Origin: Streptomyces ipomoeae 91-03
GTDB taxonomy: Bacteria > Actinomycetota > Actinomycetes > Streptomycetales > Streptomycetaceae
Reading direction: 5' to 3'
NCBI RefSeq assembly: GCF_000317595.1
Contig: NZ_AEJC01000467.1
Coordinates: forward strand, 1-40,019
Length of the DNA: 40,019 bases
Shown here: one piece after another, positions 7,936 through 14,990 of the stretch
Layout of the letters: the number at the start of each line of letters is the position of its first letter
How positions within the stretch are numbered: the stretch's first letter is position 1
Translations under genes and position numbers: made by a program
Notes under the pieces: model-generated
Database searches by the model: none
The model's input: only the letters and a program-made list of their open reading frames with translations
Told to the model about the DNA's origin: nothing

Positions 7936-8343
7936 ATGACCGAACCGATCGTGGTGGTGGGAGCCGCCCTGCTGAGCGACGGGCGACTGCTCGCCGCGCG
8001 CCGCAGCGCACCGCCTGAGCTGGCCGGACGCTGGGAGTTGCCCGGCGGCAAGGTGGAGCCCGGTGAGCCTCCTGAACAGGCCCTCGTACGTGAGCTGCGC
8101 GAAGAACTCGGCATCGAGGCGAAGTCCGCGGGGCGGGTGCCGGGGGAGTGGCCGGTGAGACCCGGGTATGTGCTGCGCGTCTGGATCGCCCACCTGCTGT
8201 CGGGGGAGCCGCGTCCCCTCGAAGACCACGATGAGCTGCGCTGGCTCAGTGCGGATGAGGTGTGGGACGTCGACTGGCTGGACCAGGACGTCCCGGCGGT
8301 GATGGAGACGGCGAGACTGGCCTGGGGCGCCGGGGGCGTTTGA
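7936..8343 (+). CDS. Nudix hydrolase, MutT-like (d)NTP pyrophosphohydrolase
   Basis: A 135-residue protein of normal MutT length. The Nudix box is complete at residues 38-60: G-x5-E (GKVEPGE), then REL and the metal-binding REELGI. Before it, the strand VVVGAALLSDGRLLAARRS and RWELPGG match MutT/NudG enzymes that hydrolyse oxidised or modified nucleoside triphosphates. The C-terminus (HDELRWLSADEVWDVDWLDQD) also fits this subgroup. A nucleotide-pool sanitising role is inferred from the family. It lies 45 bp after the SPOR-like gene. Its last codons and stop are part of a 12-bp tandem duplication. Confidence 0.93.
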   Translation: MTEPIVVVGAALLSDGRLLAARRSAPPELAGRWELPGGKVEPGEPPEQALVRELREELGIEAKSAGRVPGEWPVRPGYVLRVWIAHLLSGEPRPLEDHDELRWLSADEVWDVDWLDQDVPAVMETARLAWGAGGV

Positions 8344-8397
8344 GGGGGCGTTTGATTCGCCGGGCGCCTGAGCCGCATGGTTCGCCGGGCGCCTGAG
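8332..8397. repeat. Double tandem duplication at the 3' end of the Nudix gene
   Basis: GGGGGCGTTTGA occurs at 8332-8343 and again at 8344-8355; the first copy contains the Nudix stop codon. Directly after, TTCGCCGGGCGCCTGAG occurs at 8356-8372 and again at 8381-8397. Both pairs are exact. They sit at the left edge of a region of Streptomyces-type intergenic repeat sequence. Confidence 0.85.
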
Positions 8398-8659
8398 AGC
8401 TCGGGCCGGGCTGCGCGTGGGCGGCTGCGGGTTGTGTGTGGCTGCTCGCGCCCACGCGGCGGAGCCGCAAATCGACACAGCCCCGCGCCCCTGAAAAGCA
8501 GGGGTTGCGCCCCGCTTTCAGGGGCGCGGGGCTGCCAGGAACCGTGGTCGTACGCCGTTCGTGCCACCGTGCGCCCTCGTGCGCGGTACGCCGACATGCA
8601 TATCGGGTATGTGCCCATTAACCCTATGAAACCGGACAGAATCCGCTTCTGACTGGGAA
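8344..8659. other. Intergenic repeat-rich region between Nudix and ATPase genes
   Basis: The 316-bp gap has no credible gene. It begins with the short duplications noted above, then contains a block GCGGCGGAGCCGC-A-N-ATCGACACAG that recurs at 12178-12200, and a very strong hairpin (8479-8533). The right end (from about 8590) is less GC-rich and probably carries the promoter of the ATP-binding protein. Confidence 0.65.
8479..8533. terminator. Long palindrome (18-bp perfect stem), probable terminator / dispersed repeat
   Basis: The left arm 8479-8496 (AGCCCCGCGCCCCTGAAA) pairs without mismatch with 8516-8533. The 19-base interval itself pairs (AGCAGGGG with CCCCGCT), making one long nearly continuous stem. 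This is the palindrome family widely scattered between Streptomyces genes; related arms are seen at 12200, 20872 and 39961. It lies 135 bp after the Nudix stop and could end transcription from that side, but without a U tract this is inference. Confidence 0.75.
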
Positions 8660-9067
8660 GTGATCGGCGTGATCGACATCGGAGACGACTGCGCCGAGTG
8701 GACCTTCCCCGCCGAACCGGACGCCGTGCGCACCGCCCGGGCCGTCGTACGGACCCGATTGCGCGAGTGGGGCCTCGACGCCCTGTGCGACATCGCCGCC
8801 CTGTTGGTCAGCGAACTCGTCACCAACGCCCTCCGCCACGCCACCGGCCCCATCGGCGTACGGCTCGTACGCCCCGTCGATCCCCCGCGCATCCTGCTCG
8901 TCGAGGTCTCCGACCCGCTGCCCGACCTGCCTCACGCACGGGCCGCCGACGTCGACGACGAGAGCGGCAGGGGTCTGCAACTGGTGGCCTGTTCCTCGCG
9001 AGCCTGGGGTACCCGCCCCGGCGAGGCGGGCAAGACGGTCTGGTTCGAGCTGACGGTTCCCGGCTGA
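8660..9067 (+). CDS. RsbW-like ATP-binding regulatory protein (HATPase_c_2)
   Basis: A 135-residue single-domain GHKL ATPase. The N box is ALLVSELVTNALRHA (residues 53-67) and the G box is ESGRGLQLVA, with a final KTVWFELTVPG strand; this is the anti-sigma/RsbW-like class abundant in Streptomyces. It shares these motifs almost word for word with the C-terminal ATPase of the large SpoIIE-type protein downstream, suggesting a common origin or common partners. An in-frame GTG at 8669 has a better-spaced GGGAAG site than the GTG at 8660, so the true protein may be three residues shorter. Binding of an anti-anti-sigma or sigma factor is inferred from the family. Confidence 0.88.
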   Translation: MIGVIDIGDDCAEWTFPAEPDAVRTARAVVRTRLREWGLDALCDIAALLVSELVTNALRHATGPIGVRLVRPVDPPRILLVEVSDPLPDLPHARAADVDDESGRGLQLVACSSRAWGTRPGEAGKTVWFELTVPG

Positions 9068-9383
9068 ACGGCCCGGTCGGCGTACGGAGCGGAGCCCCTG
9101 GCGCACGACGGGAGCCCACGGCGTACGGGCCGGGCATGGGGCGGCTCCCCAGGGCGTGCGTGCGACCGACTGGTTCAAGCCAGTAACGCTGGCTGGAGTC
9201 TTTGGTTCGAGTGGGCACCGCCTGGTTAGAAGACTTGGGAGTATGTTCCGGCCGGTCCAAAAACGATCGGGATCGTGCTGTGATCGTGAACACCGTGTTG
9301 TGCGGCGCCGTAGTGCTGGATACTGCGGGCAGCCGCCCCTGGTGACCGAAGCCGGACGCGGTGAGCTGGAGGGGACGGTTCGC
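9068..9383. other. Upstream region of the SpoIIE-type gene
   Basis: No gene was recognised in these 316 bp. An inverted repeat AGCCAG-TAACG-CTGGCT lies at 9178-9194. The segment 9225-9300 is less GC-rich than its surroundings and is the likely promoter of the phosphatase gene. Reading can be extended upstream of 9384 in frame, but the composition there (many Cys, Arg and Ser) is not like coding sequence. Confidence 0.5.
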
Positions 9384-12062
9384 GTGAGCGAGATACCAGC
9401 TAAGGCCACGGAGTCCATGGGGGCCAAGGAGTCCACGGACCCGTCGGACGGCGCGAGGCCCGAGGCCGCGGTCGGTTCCGGCCTGCGCGGGGCCGCGTCC
9501 GGCGTACCCGCCGCCCTGGCCGGTGGCGTCGTGGCCGGCGACTCGATGTGGCAGACCAGTCCACCCGGATCCATCTACGACTACATCAAGGTCGCCTCGT
9601 TCTCCATAGGCGCCGACGGCCTCGTTGACCAGTGGAGTCTGCGTGCCGAGCAGTTGTTCGGCATACCGGCGGAGCGGGCCGTGGGCATGGACCCCATCGA
9701 GGCGTTCATCGACCCCGACCGGCGTGCCGAGGGCCAGCGGAAGATGGCCGAGATCCTCGACGGCCGGGAGTGGACCGGGGTGGTCCCCTTCCGTGCACCG
9801 GGCCCCGAGGGGATCGACGGGCTGGCCGAGGTCTATGTGATGCCCACCATGGTGGAGGGTGGCGAACGGGCCGCCGTGTGCATCGTCGTGGATGTCCGGA
9901 CGCTGCGCGGGATCGAGACCGACCTCGCCGCTTCGCAGTCGATTTTCGGCCAAACCCCGTTCGGGTTCCTTCTGATCGACACCGATCTTCGGGTGCGGCG
10001 GGCCAACGAGCGGTTCGCCTCGCTCTACGGCGGTGACGTCGACGACCATCGCGGCCGGGGCGTCCACGACTATCTGCAGTCCCCGGAGGCCGAACGGGTC
10101 GAGGCGACCCTGCGCCGGGTGCTGGAGACCGGCGAGCCCATCACGGACATGCATGTCACGGGCCATCCGCCCGGCAGCCAAGGGCGCCGCCACTGGTCCA
10201 TCAACCTCTACCGCGTGCACAGCGGCACCGGCCGGCCCATCGGCATCGCCTGGCTGGGCATCGACATCACGGCCCGGCGCGCCGCCGCCCGCGAGGCCGC
10301 CGCCGCCCGGCGGAATCTCGCCCTCCTCAACGAGGCCGGCTCCCGCATCGGCAACTCCCTCGACCTGGAGACCACCGCCCGCGAACTCCTCGACGTCGTC
10401 GTCCCCGGCTTCTGCGACCTCGCCACCGTCGACCTCTACCAGGGGCTCCTGGTCGGCGACGAGACCCCGCCCGGACTCGCCGACGGCAGCGCCGAGCTGC
10501 GCCGGGTCGCCTTCGCCAGTTCGGTCTCGGAGGACGCGCCCTTCGTCGGCGGCCCCGCCCCGGTGCGGGTGGGCGCGGTCCACCACTACCCGTTCAGCTC
10601 CCCCTGCGCGCAGGCCCTGCGCACCGGCCGCCCCCAACGGGTCCCCGAAGAGGGCAACCTCATCCAGTCGACGCTCGCCGTGCCGATGGTCGCCCACGAC
10701 ACCGTCGTCGGACTCGTCCAGTTCTCCCGTACGAAGGGCAGCGAGCCGTTCAGCGAACGGGACCGAGGGCTCGCCGTGGAGCTGGCCGCGCGCGCCGCCG
10801 TCTGCATCGACAACGCCCGGCTGTACCGCCGCGAGCACGAACGCGCCCTCATCCTGCAGCGCTCCCTGCTGCCCCCGGGCGACCCCGAGGCCTCCGGGCT
10901 CGACATCGCCTGCCGCTATCTGCCGGGCAACGCGGCCACCGAAGTCGGCGGCGACTGGTTCGACGTCATCGAACTCCCCGGCCACCGCACCGCACTCGTC
11001 GTCGGCGACGTCATGGGCCGCGGGCTGCGCGCGGCGGTGGCGATGGGTGAACTTCGTACGGCTGTGCGTACGTTGGCCCTGCTGGACCTCGAACCCGCCG
11101 AAGTGCTCTCCGCCCTCGACGAGATCGCCCGTGGCCTCGGCACCTCCGGGGGCGTCCAGTCGACCTCCCGCACGGCCGCCAGCCGGCCCCGCGACAAGGA
11201 CCTCTCCGAGGTGTACCTCGCGACCTGCGTCTACGCCGTCTACGACTCGGTCACGCGTCGCTGCACCTTCGCCAACGCCGGCCATCTGCCGCCCGTCCTG
11301 GTCGAACCCGGCGAGAGCGCGCTGATGCTCGACGTGCCGCCCGGTATGCCGCTCGGCGTCGGCGGCGAGCCGTTCGAGGAGGTCGAGGTCGAACTGCCCG
11401 AAGGGGCCCTGCTGGCGCTCTACACGGATGGACTGGTCGAATCCCGCGACCATCCCCTCGACGAGGGCCTCCAGGCGTTCGTGGGCGCGCTCACCGACCC
11501 CGCGCAGCCGCCGACGACGCTGCGCGCCGACACACCCCGGTCGCTGGAGGACGTCTGCGACCACGTCCTCAACACCCTCGACACCCACCACGGCGAGGAC
11601 GACATCGCCCTGCTGATGGCACGTGTACAGGGGTTGCCGGCCGATTCCGTCGGCGACTGGACCCTGCCGCGCGAGCCGCGCAGCGTGGGCCGCGCCCGCG
11701 AGTACGCCCGCGGGCAGCTCCTCGCCTGGGACCTCGAACCGCTGGTCGACACGGCCGAGTTGCTGGTCAGCGAACTCGTCACGAACGCGCTCCGCTATGG
11801 CGAGGGCGAGATACGGCTCCGGCTGCTCCTCGACAGAACGCTCGTCTGCGAGGTCTGGGACGCGGGGCTCGTCCAGCCGCGTCGGCGCCGGGCCCGTGAC
11901 ACCGACGAGGGTGGGCGCGGCCTGCAGTTGGTCGGTCTGCTCTCCGCGGCGTGGGGGTCCCGTCGTACGCCTCGGGGCAAGACCGTGTGGTTCGAGTTGC
12001 CGCTGCCGGGTGGTGAGACCGGGCTCACTGATCCGGCGGAGGCGTTGTTGAGTCTGTTTTAG
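9384..12062 (+). CDS. PAS-PAS-GAF-SpoIIE phosphatase-HATPase regulator
   Basis: An 892-residue cytoplasmic signalling protein. Domains in order: PAS (about 62-170, SIYDYIKVASFSIGADGLVD), PAS (185-300, GQTPFGFLLIDTDLRVRRAN), GAF (309-480, LLNEAGSRIGNSLDLETTAR), PP2C/SpoIIE phosphatase (488-740) and RsbW-like ATPase (757-877). The phosphatase shows the metal-binding Asp in EVGGDWFDVIE and VVGDVMGRGLRAA, plus YTDGLVESRD. The ATPase has LLVSELVTNALRYG and GGRGLQLVGLLSAAWG. Joining the phosphatase that activates an anti-anti-sigma factor to the kinase-like anti-sigma domain in one chain is a known Streptomyces architecture. GTG 9384 is chosen because a GGAGGGG site lies upstream. The signal and target sigma factor are unknown. 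Confidence 0.93.
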   Translation: MSEIPAKATESMGAKESTDPSDGARPEAAVGSGLRGAASGVPAALAGGVVAGDSMWQTSPPGSIYDYIKVASFSIGADGLVDQWSLRAEQLFGIPAERAVGMDPIEAFIDPDRRAEGQRKMAEILDGREWTGVVPFRAPGPEGIDGLAEVYVMPTMVEGGERAAVCIVVDVRTLRGIETDLAASQSIFGQTPFGFLLIDTDLRVRRANERFASLYGGDVDDHRGRGVHDYLQSPEAERVEATLRRVLETGEPITDMHVTGHPPGSQGRRHWSINLYRVHSGTGRPIGIAWLGIDITARRAAAREAAAARRNLALLNEAGSRIGNSLDLETTARELLDVVVPGFCDLATVDLYQGLLVGDETPPGLADGSAELRRVAFASSVSEDAPFVGGPAPVRVGAVHHYPFSSPCAQALRTGRPQRVPEEGNLIQSTLAVPMVAHDTVVGLVQFSRTKGSEPFSERDRGLAVELAARAAVCIDNARLYRREHERALILQRSLLPPGDPEASGLDIACRYLPGNAATEVGGDWFDVIELPGHRTALVVGDVMGRGLRAAVAMGELRTAVRTLALLDLEPAEVLSALDEIARGLGTSGGVQSTSRTAASRPRDKDLSEVYLATCVYAVYDSVTRRCTFANAGHLPPVLVEPGESALMLDVPPGMPLGVGGEPFEEVEVELPEGALLALYTDGLVESRDHPLDEGLQAFVGALTDPAQPPTTLRADTPRSLEDVCDHVLNTLDTHHGEDDIALLMARVQGLPADSVGDWTLPREPRSVGRAREYARGQLLAWDLEPLVDTAELLVSELVTNALRYGEGEIRLRLLLDRTLVCEVWDAGLVQPRRRRARDTDEGGRGLQLVGLLSAAWGSRRTPRGKTVWFELPLPGGETGLTDPAEALLSLF

Positions 12063-12124
12063 GGGGGCGAGAAGCCGACCGGCGGAAGGCCGCTTCGGCT
12101 GGTTCGCGTCCTGCGGGTGAGTGG

Positions 12125-12245
12125 GGGCTGGTCGCTCCCCCACTCTCGACTTCGCTCGAGCGGGAGGGACCCCCATCGCGGCGGAGCCGCACATCGACAC
12201 AGCCCCGCGCCCCTGAAAAACCGGGGGCCGCGCCCCGTTCTCGCG
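12125..12245. repeat. Composite palindromic intergenic repeat, copy 1 (67-bp core)
   Basis: Positions 12125-12191 are identical over 67 bp to the reverse complement of 20910-20976. The core consists of a CTCCCCCACTCTCGACTTCG hairpin-forming half, the spacer GGGACCCCCATC and the short dyad GCGGCGGAGCCGC. It is followed by ATCGACACAGCCCCGCGCCC, also found at 8471, and a GGGG-CCGCG-CCCC hairpin. It fills the 196-bp gap between two convergent genes and may serve as a bidirectional terminator. Confidence 0.85.
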
Positions 12246-12258
12246 GCGTGCCGGACCG

Positions 12259-13722
12259 TCAGAAGTGGCCGCCCCCTGCCCGGCGGCCACGCGTCGCGGG
12301 GCCGCCGTAGCAGGCCGGGCCCCGTAGGCTGCCTCGATCGCCACCGGACGGCTCGGACAGGAGGACGCCGCCCAGTAGGGCGCCCGCCAGGCCGTCGCCC
12401 ACGGGGCCGCCGTACGGGTTGCCGTACGCGCGTACGTCCTGCTCGGCCAGTCGGCGGGCTTCCTGGGCCAGGATGTGGGCTCGTTCGGCGTGCCGGGCGC
12501 CCCCGGGGGCCGGCTCGGCCTCGCCGCCGTCACCCGCCCGCGCCTCAGCCGCTCTCAAGTACCGTTCCGCCTCCGCCAGTCGGATCCGGGCCTCGGCCCC
12601 CACCGCCCCCCGATGCGTCGTGACGTAGTCCGCCGCCGAGGCCACGGCGCTGCGGGCCGGAAGCAGCCAGTGGCCCCGGTGGCGGAGGGCGTCCAGGGGG
12701 TCGTCGTACGGACCGGTGACGGGAGTGTCCTGTCGCGCGGTCTCGGCGGCCCGTGCCAACTCGGTGGACAGGCGCTCCACGCCCGTCACGAGCACGTCGG
12801 CCTGGTCGATCGCGCCCTCGGCGGCCCGTAGGTGGACGGCGGCGGTGTCGCGGTCGGCCGCGTCGGTGGACTGGCGGGCGCGGTTGAGCTCGGTCGTGGC
12901 GAAGACCAGACGGTCCTTGGCCTGCTCCACGTGGCCGGTGACGGGGAGGACGGCCGTGGGGGCGTAGCGCTCGTGGAGCTCGGTGAGGGTGGTGGCCGCC
13001 GTCGCCGTACGGGTGGTCAGCTCGCGGAAGCGGGCCTCCGCGTACTCCAGCGCCGGGACCATGTCCCGTTCCAGCGCGCGGAGCTGGTCGAAGCCGGGGG
13101 TCACCGCGTCGAGTCGGCGCTGTGCCGTCGCGCACCGGGCGACGATCTCCTCCAGCAGGGCCCGCTCGTCGTCGGGTGAGAGGGTATCGGCTCCTTCGCC
13201 CGGTTCGTCCAGCCGCTGACGCAGGTGGAAGGCCACAGCCAGTTCGGCGCGCGCCTCCGCCAGGGCGTCGATGTACGGCCTGGCCTCCAGGTGGCCCGAC
13301 CTCGCCGCCGCGAAGCGGAGCTCCTCGGCGCTCGTACGGACGCAGTCGTCGGTCTCCACCAGCAGCCGCAGCCCCCGGCGGTGCAGCTCGGACAGCGGGG
13401 TGACGGACGGCTGGACAGTGCCCGTCGGTGTCGTACGCAGGGCGGTGCGTCGTCTGCGCCGTACGAGTGAGTACGTGGCGACGGCGGCTGCCGCGCCCGC
13501 GGCGGCCACCGGCAGGACCAGATCCGTGGCGGAGCTCTCGTCGTCGGCGGGAGCCACCGCGACCGCCGGGGCCGTGGTCCGGTCGGCGACGGCCGGTTCC
13601 GTCGCCGGGGGCAGCAGCAGCCAGCCCAGGGCGGTCAATCCCCCGAACGCGGCGTGCGCCACCCGCACACCTATGTGCGACGCGGCGCCGCGCGACCGGC
13701 TTCTCCTCGGACCCGACGGCAC
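12259..13722 (-). CDS. Membrane-anchored coiled-coil protein, TPM-protein-like but lacking the TPM domain
   Basis: A 487-residue protein. A signal-like hydrophobic stretch (residues 24-40, AAFGGLTALGWLLLPPA) is followed by a short Ala/Thr/Val linker and a membrane helix LVLPVAAAGAAAAVATYSLV (about 68-87) with an RRRRR stop. The remainder is long charged helices (SELHRRGLRLLVETDDCVRT, VEQAKDRLVFATTELNRARQ, HLRAAEGAIDQADVL) and a Gly-rich end in GGGHF. This matches from memory the C-terminal part of larger Streptomyces TPM-domain proteins, in which an extracytoplasmic TPM domain precedes the membrane helix. Here only about 28 residues replace that domain. Function unknown. Confidence 0.7.
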   Translation of the reverse strand: MPSGPRRSRSRGAASHIGVRVAHAAFGGLTALGWLLLPPATEPAVADRTTAPAVAVAPADDESSATDLVLPVAAAGAAAAVATYSLVRRRRRTALRTTPTGTVQPSVTPLSELHRRGLRLLVETDDCVRTSAEELRFAAARSGHLEARPYIDALAEARAELAVAFHLRQRLDEPGEGADTLSPDDERALLEEIVARCATAQRRLDAVTPGFDQLRALERDMVPALEYAEARFRELTTRTATAATTLTELHERYAPTAVLPVTGHVEQAKDRLVFATTELNRARQSTDAADRDTAAVHLRAAEGAIDQADVLVTGVERLSTELARAAETARQDTPVTGPYDDPLDALRHRGHWLLPARSAVASAADYVTTHRGAVGAEARIRLAEAERYLRAAEARAGDGGEAEPAPGGARHAERAHILAQEARRLAEQDVRAYGNPYGGPVGDGLAGALLGGVLLSEPSGGDRGSLRGPACYGGPATRGRRAGGGHF

Positions 13723-13862
13723 ATTTGGGAGCGTATGGCGCGTATCGCGGGGTCGCGACCGGGATGGGGTGGAGGGGGCGGTCGAGGAGGCTGGAACACA
13801 TGGGGCTGGTCGTCATGGCAAGGGCATGCCACGATCGCCCCGTTGCTCAGCGGGAGGCGGAC

Positions 13863-14165
13863 ATGCCGGGATACGTCGTCGGACTCCTCGCGGCCGTCGC
13901 AGTGGCCGTCGTCGTGTTCGCCGTCGTCGTGTTCGCCGTCATCGCGATCCGTACCGAATGGATACTGCCGTGGCTGCGCCGCAGCACGCTGCGGCCACGG
14001 CTGTGGGGTTACTCCGCGCTCTTCGGCGGCGCGGGGCTGGGCCTGTGGTGTTTCGCCCACGCCATCCACCGCCCGGCGTTGTTCAGCGCGGCGGCCGTGG
14101 GGCTGTTCGTCGTGAGCACGGGGCTGTCGTTCCGCGCGACCCGCCCCGGCCGCGTCCCCCGGTGA
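13863..14165 (+). CDS. Small membrane protein, three predicted helices
   Basis: A 100-residue protein. The ATG at 13863 has a near-perfect GGGAGG site six bases upstream, which rules out longer in-frame alternatives. Hydrophobic segments are MPGYVVGLLAAVAVAVVVFA (continuing to VIAI, residues 1-28), LWGYSALFGGAGLGLWCFAH (about 47-66) and ALFSAAAVGLFVVSTGLSF (about 72-90). Between the first two is a basic loop with WLRRSTLRPR. No family was recognised. It is convergent with the succinate dehydrogenase cluster, 48 bp from the sdhB end, and divergent from the coiled-coil protein. Confidence 0.7.
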   Translation: MPGYVVGLLAAVAVAVVVFAVVVFAVIAIRTEWILPWLRRSTLRPRLWGYSALFGGAGLGLWCFAHAIHRPALFSAAAVGLFVVSTGLSFRATRPGRVPR

Positions 14166-14213
14166 GGGCCACGCGCACACTCCTCACAGGGGATCGCCGC
14201 ACCTCTCCGGGCC

Positions 14214-14990
14214 TCACCCTGCCGACGAACGCCTCCTGATCTTCGAGCCCAGCCACACCAGCGGGTCGTACTTGCGGTCGACCGCGCGTTCCTTCAGCGG
14301 GATCAGCGCGTTGTCCGTGATCTTGATGCCTTCGGGGCAGACCTCGGTGCAGCACTTGGTGATGTTGCAGTAGCCGAGGCCGTGTTCGTCCTGGGCCGTC
14401 TTCTTGCGGTCCAGACCGGCCTCCTCCGCCGCGTCCAGCGGATGCATGTCCAGCTCCGCCACCCGCATCAGGAAACGCGGGCCCGCGAACGCCGGTTTGT
14501 TCTCCTCGTGGTCACGGACCACATGGCACGTGTCCTGGCACAGGAAGCACTCGATGCACTTGCGGAACTCCTGTGACCGGTCCACGTCCTCCTGCGTCAT
14601 GCGGTACTCGCCCGGGCCGAGCCCCTCCGGCGGGACGAAGGCCGGGACCTGGCGTGCCTTGGTGTAGTTGAAGCCGACGTCCGTGACGAGGTCGCGGACC
14701 ACCGGGAAGGCGCGCAGGGGTGTCACCGTGATCGTCTCGTCGCGCTCGAACACCGACATACGGGTCATGCACATCAGCCGGGGGCGGCCGTTGATCTCCG
14801 CCGAGCACGACCCGCACTTGCCCGCCTTGCAGTTCCAGCGGACCGCGAGGTCGGGCGCCTGGGTGGCCTGGAGGCGGTGGATGATGTCCAGCACCACCTC
14901 GCCGTCGTTGACCTCGACCTTGAAGTCCTCCAGGCCGCCGCCCTGCACATCGCCCCGCCACACCTGGAAGCGGGCCTCGTAGCTGCTCAT
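14214..14990 (-). CDS. sdhB: Succinate dehydrogenase / fumarate reductase iron-sulfur subunit
   Basis: A 258-residue SdhB/FrdB-type electron-transfer subunit. The 2Fe-2S ferredoxin domain has CKAGKCGSCSAEINGRPRLM followed by Cys (about residues 54-74). The two other clusters are ligated by CIECFLCQDTCHV (about 141-153) and CNITKCCTEVCPEGI (about 208-222), so the cysteines for all three clusters are present. It carries electrons from the flavin to the membrane anchor. Its ATG overlaps the sdhA stop by four bases, so both are translated as a coupled pair. The length and neighbours match the second, non-canonical Sdh type also known in mycobacteria (Rv0247c-Rv0249c). Confidence 0.96.
   Translation of the reverse strand: MSSYEARFQVWRGDVQGGGLEDFKVEVNDGEVVLDIIHRLQATQAPDLAVRWNCKAGKCGSCSAEINGRPRLMCMTRMSVFERDETITVTPLRAFPVVRDLVTDVGFNYTKARQVPAFVPPEGLGPGEYRMTQEDVDRSQEFRKCIECFLCQDTCHVVRDHEENKPAFAGPRFLMRVAELDMHPLDAAEEAGLDRKKTAQDEHGLGYCNITKCCTEVCPEGIKITDNALIPLKERAVDRKYDPLVWLGSKIRRRSSAG

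Noticed and set aside
9156..9383. Longer N-terminus of the SpoIIE-type protein
   Set aside because: The extension is Cys/Arg/Ser-rich with unbiased third positions and lacks a ribosome site. GTG 9384 follows GGAGGGG.
8820..12533. A 1237-codon open frame on the minus strand opposite the SpoIIE-type gene
   Set aside because: It is the antisense of clear coding sequence. High GC with biased third positions suppresses stops on the opposite strand. The product has no domain pattern.
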